Origin: an uncultured Oscillochloris sp.
Lineage (GTDB): Bacteria; Chloroflexota; Chloroflexia; Chloroflexales; Chloroflexaceae
Direction: 5' to 3'
Assembly (NCBI GenBank): GCA_903877345.1
Contig: CAIRDL010000635.1
Span: 1-12,953 of the forward strand
Length of the DNA stretch: 12,953 bases
The position numbers and the translations under genes were made by a program. How positions within the stretch are numbered: the first letter of the stretch is position 1; each line of letters starts with the position of its first letter. The notes beneath the pieces are model-generated. The model did no database searches and was not told the DNA's origin. It saw only the letters and a program-made list of their open reading frames with translations. Shown here piece by piece: positions 7,941 through 12,953 of the stretch.

Positions 7941-7945
7941 AGGGA
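7941..7945 (+). promoter_or_regulatory. Ribosome binding site deciding the start at 7952
   Basis: AGGGA stands 6 bases before the ATG at 7952. Together with the signal peptide that begins at this ATG and the promoter upstream, it fixes the translation start. Confidence 0.5.
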
Positions 7946-7951
7946 AGACCT

Positions 7952-9364
7952 ATGTTGCGATCCCGTCCTCTTCTCCGCTTGGTGTACACGGTGCTGATCG
8001 TGACGGGTATCGTGGTAGCAGCGACTGGGTCGCAGGCACTTGCGGGTACCTTTGCCCAAACGACGAGTATGGATTACGAGTGGTCGCGTTCGCAGACGAA
8101 TCCGACGGAGATCAGGATTTCGCCGACGAGGGACACCACCGCTGTCATCTCAGGTTTCACGCTACGAAATAATAGTACTCTTACGACTACCACTTACTTG
8201 ATCGATGTACCTGATCATCCTTCAGGCTGGAAGACCGATCTTTCTATCACCCGAGTTACGCTTACGCCAGGCAGTTCGTTTACGGGCATTTCTGTTCGCT
8301 TGACCATTCCACCCAACAGCCCGCAAGGCAACCAGAATATGACCGTGACCGCGACGAAGCTTGGCGAGAATGGACTCCCTGTTGTTAGCGCCAGCCTATT
8401 TGTCCTGTTGGCTGTTGTGATTGATCTGACACCAGTGCCAACATCGCAGTTACCTTTGGGATGCCCCGAGGTTAGCGATCCGGGCAACAACTATGAGAGT
8501 GCCAAGCTGATCCGCGTGAACTTTGAGGAAGCCCACGGGATCTGTCAGACTGGCGATGAGGACTGGTTCAAGTTCGCCGCCGTGGGTGGTAAAATTTACA
8601 CGATTGACATCACACAGATGGATCTGGGACTCGATCTCGCACTTGAGCTTTATGATGATCGGCGTAACCGGCTTACAAGCAACGACGATTACTACGACCG
8701 TCCGCCTTCGTCAGGCACACCGTCACCGGGTTACAAGGATACGAAACCACGCATCAACTCTTGGCGTGCCCCCCGCGACGGCACCTATGTCGTGCGGGTA
8801 CGCGATACCCTGGGCATTGGCGGCAACAACCTGACCTACCACTTTATGGTGAGCGGTGAAAGTTATGGGCCAACGCCAACGATGATCCCCGAGATCTGCA
8901 ACGACGCCTTCGAGCCTGACGGCTTGCCGGAAATCGCCCGGATGATCTTTTCCAATGAGACCCAAGTTGGGCGCAGATTCTGTCCGACCGGCGATGCCGA
9001 CTGGGTACGCTTTTTTGGCCTTGCTGGTCGCCTTTATATTATCTACACCGACACCCGTCCCTACACTACTACCGAAGGGGGACCAGAACCGGGAGCTGAC
9101 ACGATCCTAATTTTGACAGATCGTGATGGCACGAGGATTCTGGACATCAACAATGACATGCCTGGCGGCGACACCCTTGACTCAGAGATTCAGTTTCGCC
9201 CCGTGATTGATGGCTTCTACTATGTGCAGGTCAAGAACATTGGCGATATTGGCAGTCAGTTCATCAAGTATGATCTGACGGTGCGCGCCTGCCCCGGTCA
9301 GTACTGCCGCCCCAATCCTCCAGGCCAAGCGCCAGCGCCTACCGCAAAACCAGCAACGGGATAA
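7952..9364 (+). CDS. Secreted protein with an Ig-like domain and two PPC domains
   Basis: 470 residues from the ATG at 7952. The frame is open 40 codons further up, but that part includes the promoter. The N-terminus is a standard signal peptide: MLRSRP, a hydrophobic core, and a likely cut after ALA at residue 31. Residues about 35-150 form an Ig-like domain rich in Thr and Ser, similar to NEW3/COG1470-type modules. Two PPC (bacterial pre-peptidase C-terminal) domains follow at about 175-300 and 322-455. Each has the hallmark GDxDWxxF (201-208 and 347-354), D-L-L-L-L strands with Asp-rich turns, and a closing G-Y-x-V-x-V strand. The tail is Pro/Ala-rich. PPC domains normally accompany secreted peptidases and bind substrate or surface, but no peptidase domain is present. 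Cysteines sit near each PPC module and the end and may form disulfides. It probably acts outside the cell or on its surface. It has its own strong promoter and is divergent from the beta-helix gene. Confidence 0.5.
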   Translation: MLRSRPLLRLVYTVLIVTGIVVAATGSQALAGTFAQTTSMDYEWSRSQTNPTEIRISPTRDTTAVISGFTLRNNSTLTTTTYLIDVPDHPSGWKTDLSITRVTLTPGSSFTGISVRLTIPPNSPQGNQNMTVTATKLGENGLPVVSASLFVLLAVVIDLTPVPTSQLPLGCPEVSDPGNNYESAKLIRVNFEEAHGICQTGDEDWFKFAAVGGKIYTIDITQMDLGLDLALELYDDRRNRLTSNDDYYDRPPSSGTPSPGYKDTKPRINSWRAPRDGTYVVRVRDTLGIGGNNLTYHFMVSGESYGPTPTMIPEICNDAFEPDGLPEIARMIFSNETQVGRRFCPTGDADWVRFFGLAGRLYIIYTDTRPYTTTEGGPEPGADTILILTDRDGTRILDINNDMPGGDTLDSEIQFRPVIDGFYYVQVKNIGDIGSQFIKYDLTVRACPGQYCRPNPPGQAPAPTAKPATG

Positions 9365-9401
9365 GGGAACTAGCCCCGTCGGGCGTCTCTGCGCGATAGC
9401 T

Positions 9402-9472
9402 GCAAGCCCCCTCCCCAACCCTCCCCCGCTGGGGGAGGGAGTCTAGCCTCCCCGATTGGGAGGAGGGCTTGC
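9402..9472. repeat. Three-stem palindromic intergenic element, possible terminator
   Basis: An outer stem GCAAGCCC/GGGCTTGC (9402-9409 with 9465-9472) encloses two hairpins. One has 9-bp arms CCCTCCCCC/GGGGGAGGG around gct (9419-9439). The other has 6-bp arms CCTCCC/GGGAGG around cgatt (9447-9463). The whole can fold as a three-way junction on either strand. It lies between convergent genes and may stop transcription from both sides. Its shape and composition resemble dispersed repetitive palindromes found in many bacterial genomes. Nothing else was seen in the rest of the gap. Confidence 0.5.
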
Positions 9473-9529
9473 TCCATCACCGCAACCTTCACAACCCCGA
9501 TAGGATTGCTATACCCTCGCCCCGAACCT

Positions 9530-11500
9530 CTACGCCCCCTCCGCCTCAAGCTCGATCAGGATGACACCCCCTGCAACGCTGCCGCCCTGCGCAAACGGAA
9601 GACGGCGCACCGTGCCAGCGTAGGGCGCGACGACGGTGTGCTCCATCTTCATCGCTTCTAGCACCAAGAGCGGCTGCCCCTCGCGCACGCTCTCGCCTTC
9701 ACTCACAAGGACGCGTACCAGCGTCCCCGGCATCGGCGCGGTGAGGCTGGCGGCGTCGTGGCCGCCACCAACACGGGTGGCGCTGTCGGCGCTGAGTGGC
9801 GCCGGGCGCGTCAGCCGGTAGGCGTGCCCGCGCCAACTGATGAGCAGCGCGCCCGTCTCGTCACGGGCCGTGCGAAAGCGCTCGATCTGGTCGCCTAACC
9901 GGATGGTCAGTTCACTTGGGCTGACCGTCATACGCTGCGCGTTGTGCTGATGCCCGTCAAACTGAAACGTCCACCCGTCGCTCCCCGACCTCATGGTCAG
10001 CGCGTAGGTCGTGCCGTCGGCTGCAAAGCGAAGCGGTAGCGCGCCCCCGTTTGCCCGCCAGTGCGTAGCAAAGGGATCGTAGGGCTGACCGGCGGTGGGC
10101 GCTAATTCGATGAACGCGGCGGCGATCAGCACGGCAGTGGGGAGTTTGGCGGGAGCGGCGGTGTCCAACGGATGGTCGCCAAGAAAGCCGGTGTGAGTTT
10201 CGCCCGCGCCGTAAGCCGGATGGGCGGCAATGGCGCGCAAAAGGGGCAGGTTCGTCGTCAGGCCAAGCACGGCGAAGTCGTCAAGCGCCCGACGCAAACG
10301 GTCAATGGCGGCGGCCCGCGTTTCGCCGAAGACAATCAGCTTGGCGAGCATCGGGTCGTAGTGGACAGTCACTTCGTCGCCGGTGGTGAGGCCCGCGTCT
10401 ACGCGAACCCCAGGGCCAAGGGGCGGCTCGAAGAGCGCGAGGCGACCAATAGCGGGCAGGTAGGTCACGGGATCTTCGGCGTAGAGCCGCGCCTCGATGG
10501 CGTGACCACGGACGTGCAGTTTATCTTGGGTAAAAGGTAGCCGCGCCCCGGCGGCGATGGCGATCTGCCAGCGCACCAAATCCAGGCCCGTGATCAGTTC
10601 TGTGACGGGATGTTCGACTTGGAGGCGCGTGTTCATTTCAAGGAAATAGAAATGGCCGCTTTGGTCGAAGACAAACTCAACCGTGCCCGCGTTGACGTAG
10701 CCAGCGGCGCGGGCGACGCGCACCGCCGCCGCCCCCATCTCGGCGCGCAACGTGGGCGTGAGGGCGGGCGAAGGTGCTTCTTCAATAATCTTCTGGTGGC
10801 GGCGTTGGATTGAGCATTCGCGTTCACCGAGGTGCAGCACATGGCCGTGACTGTCGGCGAGGATCTGAATCTCGATGTGGCGGGGCCGGATAAGCAGGCG
10901 CTCGAGGAAGACCGTATCGTCGCTAAAAGCCGCCTTGGCTTCGCGGCGCGCACCCGCCAGCGCCTCGGCAAACATCGCGGGGTCGTGGACGGCGCGCATC
11001 CCTTTGCCACCACCGCCTGCACTGGCTTTCACCAACAACGGGAACCCGATACGCTCGGCTTCGCTAAACAGGCGCTCAATCGTCTGGTCGGCCCCGTCGT
11101 AGCCAGGGACAACGGGCACGCCAGCGCGTTGCGCTAGGGTGCGCGCCCCAATTTTGCCGCCCAGCGCCTCAATCGCAGCTGGGGGCGGGCCAATGAAGAC
11201 CAAGCCCGCCTCGGCGCATTGGCGGGCGAAAGCGGCATTCTCGGAGAGGAATCCGTAGCCGGGGTGAATCGCCTCGGCGCCAAGCTGGTGCGCGGCGGTG
11301 ATAAGCGCCTCGGCGCGCAAGTAGCTTTGGGCAGCGGCAGGCGGGCCGATGCAGACGGCGGCGTCGGCGAGGCGGACATGAAGCGCGTGGGCGTCTGCCT
11401 CGGAGTAAACCGCCACGGGGCTGAGGCCCAGTTCGCGGCAGGCGCGGATAATCCGCACGGCGATTTCGCCGCGATTGGCGATGAGGATGCGCTTAAACAT
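9530..11500 (-). CDS. Acyl-CoA carboxylase alpha subunit (biotin carboxylase plus biotin carrier)
   Basis: 656 residues from the ATG at 11500, with GGAG 9 bases upstream as ribosome site. This is the usual length of the alpha subunit of propionyl-, methylcrotonyl- or acetyl-CoA carboxylases. The biotin carboxylase part has an N-terminal domain (1-110; ILIANRGEIAVRIIRA), an ATP-grasp domain (115-325) with GGGGKGM (162-168), and a C-terminal domain to about 441. K116, K159, H209, K237, E275, E288 and R292 correspond to active-site residues of E. coli AccC. A linking region (about 450-580) is less conserved. The biotinyl domain (about 585-653) carries EAMKM with biotin attached to Lys618. It carboxylates biotin with ATP and bicarbonate in the cytoplasm; the partner carboxyltransferase (beta) subunit is not in the window, so the acyl-CoA substrate cannot be told. 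A role in acetyl/propionyl-CoA metabolism or branched-chain amino acid breakdown is possible. GC content is much higher than in the surface genes. Confidence 0.5.
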   Translation of the reverse strand: MFKRILIANRGEIAVRIIRACRELGLSPVAVYSEADAHALHVRLADAAVCIGPPAAAQSYLRAEALITAAHQLGAEAIHPGYGFLSENAAFARQCAEAGLVFIGPPPAAIEALGGKIGARTLAQRAGVPVVPGYDGADQTIERLFSEAERIGFPLLVKASAGGGGKGMRAVHDPAMFAEALAGARREAKAAFSDDTVFLERLLIRPRHIEIQILADSHGHVLHLGERECSIQRRHQKIIEEAPSPALTPTLRAEMGAAAVRVARAAGYVNAGTVEFVFDQSGHFYFLEMNTRLQVEHPVTELITGLDLVRWQIAIAAGARLPFTQDKLHVRGHAIEARLYAEDPVTYLPAIGRLALFEPPLGPGVRVDAGLTTGDEVTVHYDPMLAKLIVFGETRAAAIDRLRRALDDFAVLGLTTNLPLLRAIAAHPAYGAGETHTGFLGDHPLDTAAPAKLPTAVLIAAAFIELAPTAGQPYDPFATHWRANGGALPLRFAADGTTYALTMRSGSDGWTFQFDGHQHNAQRMTVSPSELTIRLGDQIERFRTARDETGALLISWRGHAYRLTRPAPLSADSATRVGGGHDAASLTAPMPGTLVRVLVSEGESVREGQPLLVLEAMKMEHTVVAPYAGTVRRLPFAQGGSVAGGVILIELEAEGA

Positions 11501-11524
11501 TGGGGCTGGCTCCAGTTTGGCTTA

Positions 11525-11766
11525 TTGCAGATTGTAGAAGGTTTTAGGGGCTAGGTTTCAGGTTTCAGGTCGAACGCATTAGAGAACCATGCGCCTGCCA
11601 AGACCGTAAAGTAGCCACGCCTCTTGTCTAAGGCATGTTTCAGAAGCAGGCATTTCAGCTTGACAGTTGAACCCTACACATGCTCCTTGCGGCTTTGCGG
11701 CTTTGCGGCTTTGCGTCAGATCGCTAGACTGTCAAGCTGGATTGAACCTTGTCTACAATCTACAAT
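11525..11766. repeat. Repeat-rich gap with nested inverted repeats
   Basis: This 267-base gap between the carboxylase and the oxidoreductase holds no gene that I can support. An outer inverted repeat pairs 11525-11538 with 11752-11765 (13 of 14 bases). An inner perfect 12-bp inverted repeat, cagcttgacagt, pairs 11656-11667 with 11728-11739. Tandem repeats also occur: aggtttc twice plus aggt (11553-11570), gcggcttt three times plus gcg (11689-11715), and ctacaat twice (11753-11766). No clear promoter for the carboxylase was found. Confidence 0.5.
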
Positions 11767-11767
11767 C

Positions 11768-12748
11768 TCAGTGCAGCTGCGGAATGACCTGCGCGCCGTA
11801 GGTTTCGATCCACGCAACCTGGTTGCGCCCGACATTATGCACGTAAATGGTGTCGAAGCCGAGATCGAGGAAGCTCTGGAGGTGGGCACGGTGCGCCTCT
11901 GGGTCGGGCGAGATGAGAACGCGGCCCTTGAAGTGTTCGGGGCGTACCAGTTTTGCCATTGCGGCGAAATCTTCGGGCGAGCGGACATCTTGCTTGGGGA
12001 AGTTCATGCCGCCGTTGGGCCACTCGACCAAGGCGTTCTGCAACGCTTCCTCGTAGGTTTCGGCCCAGGAAACGTGAAGTTGGAGGAGCTTGGGCAGCGT
12101 GGCGGGATCTTTCCCTGCCTCACGCGCCCCGGCGGCGAAATGGTCGAGAATCGTGCGGAGTTTGTCGGGGCTGGCTCCGGGGGTAATCAAGCCGTCGCAG
12201 TGCTTGCCCGCCCAACGGAGCGTCTGTGGGCCGGTGGCAGCGATGTAGATTGGCACCGGCTGGTCGGGCAGCGTCCACAGGCGCACTTTGTTCATCTTGA
12301 AGTACTGGCCCCGGAAGCGGGTTTCTTTGCCGGTGAGTAGCTTCTGGATGATTTCGGTGGCCTCTTGGAGCATCTCGAAACGGACGAGGGGTTCGGGCCA
12401 TTCGCCGCCGACGACATGTTCGTTGAGCAGTTCGCCGCTGCCGAGGCCGAGCCAGAAGCGACCGGGGAACATCGCGCCGAGGGTGGCGGCGGCATGGGCG
12501 ATCACCGAAGGGTGCGCCCGGAAGCTCGGACAGGTGACGCCAGGGCCGAAGGAGCCGGTGGTCACTTGGCCTAACGCGCCCATCCAGCTATAGGCGTAAG
12601 CGTTGTGGCCTTGGGCGGGTACCCAGGGCTGGAAATGATCTGCAGCCATAACGCCCTGGAAGCCGTGGGTCTCGGCCAACGTGCAATGCTCGAGTAATTC
12701 ACTGGGGTGGAACTGTTCGAGGGCGGCAGCAAGACCAATGTTTGCCAA
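11768..12748 (-). CDS. F420-dependent LLM-class oxidoreductase (FGD-like)
   Basis: 326 residues, starting with TTG at 12746-12748; the strong ribosome site upstream decides this start. The sequence fits the luciferase-like monooxygenase fold (TIM barrel), in the branch that includes F420-dependent glucose-6-phosphate dehydrogenase and the TIGR03557 group. MAADHFQPW gives D37, H38 and W42, and LGLGSGELLNEH gives E106. These line up with Asp39, His40, Trp44 and Glu109 of mycobacterial FGD, which bind F420 and take part in hydride transfer. Further family marks are GRFWLGLGSGE, VPIYIAATGPQTLRWAGKHCDGLI and the C-terminal GFDTIYVHNVG. It should transfer hydride between coenzyme F420 and an unknown organic substrate in the cytoplasm. 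Glucose-6-phosphate is possible but not proven, since relatives act on many substrates. The carboxylase lies downstream on the same strand, but the 267-base repeat-filled gap argues against a tight operon. Confidence 0.5.
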   Translation of the reverse strand: MANIGLAAALEQFHPSELLEHCTLAETHGFQGVMAADHFQPWVPAQGHNAYAYSWMGALGQVTTGSFGPGVTCPSFRAHPSVIAHAAATLGAMFPGRFWLGLGSGELLNEHVVGGEWPEPLVRFEMLQEATEIIQKLLTGKETRFRGQYFKMNKVRLWTLPDQPVPIYIAATGPQTLRWAGKHCDGLITPGASPDKLRTILDHFAAGAREAGKDPATLPKLLQLHVSWAETYEEALQNALVEWPNGGMNFPKQDVRSPEDFAAMAKLVRPEHFKGRVLISPDPEAHRAHLQSFLDLGFDTIYVHNVGRNQVAWIETYGAQVIPQLH

Positions 12749-12756
12749 AGCGTGTG

Positions 12757-12763
12757 TCCTTTT
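12757..12763 (-). promoter_or_regulatory. Ribosome binding site for the TTG start at 12748
   Basis: On the minus strand AAAAGGA stands 8 bases before the TTG codon. No ATG or GTG nearby in this frame has equal support, so TTG is the likely start of the oxidoreductase. Confidence 0.5.
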
Positions 12764-12774
12764 CTTAAAAATTT

Positions 12775-12819
12775 ACGATCCGTGACGGGTGACCCGTGAT
12801 CCGTGATCCGTGATCCGTG
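12775..12819. repeat. Heptamer tandem repeat (gtgatcc)
   Basis: Six 7-base units start at 12775, 12782, 12789, 12796, 12803 and 12810; the last three are perfect gtgatcc, followed by gtg. The first three differ by one to three bases. It lies just upstream of the oxidoreductase and would be partly within its leader. Confidence 0.5.
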
Positions 12820-12838
12820 GGCGTGTTGTCCGGTCACG

Positions 12839-12869
12839 CATCCCCCATCCCCCCATCCCCCATCCCCCA
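12839..12869. repeat. Tandem repeat catcccc(c)
   Basis: Four units of 7 or 8 bases (catcccc/catccccc) start at 12839, 12846, 12854 and 12861. Unit lengths alternate 7, 8, 7, 8. On the minus strand this is a G-rich tract (ggggatg repeats) upstream of the oxidoreductase that could form unusual structure such as a G-quadruplex. Confidence 0.5.
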
Positions 12870-12879
12870 AAGTATACGC

Positions 12880-12953
12880 TCAATCGCCCGCCGGTGCCGT
12901 TGCGGGGACGACGGCGGGGGCGCGGCGCGGTTGCCCTGGTAAGGTGAGGGCCA
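12880..12953 (-). CDS. Probable C-terminal end of a minus-strand gene (partial)
   Basis: The minus-strand frame from 12951 is open for 23 codons and ends with TGA at 12880-12882. The residues end in PAVVPATAPAGD and the codons prefer G or C in third position, as in the two genes to the left. The gap to the oxidoreductase is 131 bases and holds the short repeats. The stretch is too short to name a family, and two other minus frames are also open at the edge, so the call is tentative. Confidence 0.5.
   Translation of the reverse strand, partial: ALTLPGQPRRAPAVVPATAPAGD

Noticed and set aside
7832..7951. TTG start giving a 510-residue PPC-domain protein
   Set aside because: The TTG overlaps the last base of the -10 box and has no ribosome site; the ATG at 7952 has both a ribosome site and a signal peptide.
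11656..11739. TTGACA boxes within the inner inverted repeat as promoters
   Set aside because: No acceptable -10 box lies 16-18 bases downstream on either strand.
11624..12340. Plus-strand open frame of 238 codons
   Set aside because: Runs opposite to the oxidoreductase, whose conserved active-site motifs show the coding strand; GC-rich genes commonly leave long antisense frames.
12571..12870. Minus-strand open frame of 99 codons
   Set aside because: Its start is translated from catcccc and gtgatcc repeats and it then overlaps the oxidoreductase out of frame.

Overview
The window looks like a bacterial chromosome segment, probably from the phylum Chloroflexota and perhaps the order Chloroflexales. 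This is inference from gene content: Thr/Pro-linker surface proteins, a Ser/Thr-kinase-like membrane protein, an F420-type luciferase-like oxidoreductase, a biotin-dependent acyl-CoA carboxylase, and short 7-8 bp intergenic tandem repeats. No rRNA, tRNA, CRISPR array, transposase or phage gene was seen.

Left part (1-9364) holds four genes for envelope or surface proteins. The first is the 3' part of a large protein made of Ig-like, MBG-like and IPT/TIG domains; its reading frame runs off the left edge through a perfect 18-bp minisatellite. Fifty-six bases downstream on the same strand lies a 981-residue protein with a Ser/Thr kinase fold, an FHA-like domain, two Ig-like domains, one membrane segment and an outer Thr/Pro-rich region. 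Its catalytic Asp is replaced by Ala, so it is probably a pseudokinase. Convergent to it (minus strand) is a membrane-anchored right-handed beta-helix protein. Divergent from that is a secreted protein with two PPC domains, behind a consensus TTGACA-N17-TATAAT promoter with an extended -10 and a 19-bp palindrome at the expected transcript start. The neighbourhood may form a surface or adhesion module with a pseudokinase as its inside sensor or scaffold; that is a hypothesis.

Right part (9530-12953) is metabolic and visibly more GC-rich: the biotin-carrying alpha subunit of an acyl-CoA carboxylase and an F420-dependent LLM-class oxidoreductase with a TTG start, both on the minus strand. At the right edge there is probably the last 23 codons of another minus-strand gene. 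The gaps hold a cruciform repeat (9402-9472), nested inverted repeats (11525-11766) and several unrelated 7-8 bp tandem repeats.
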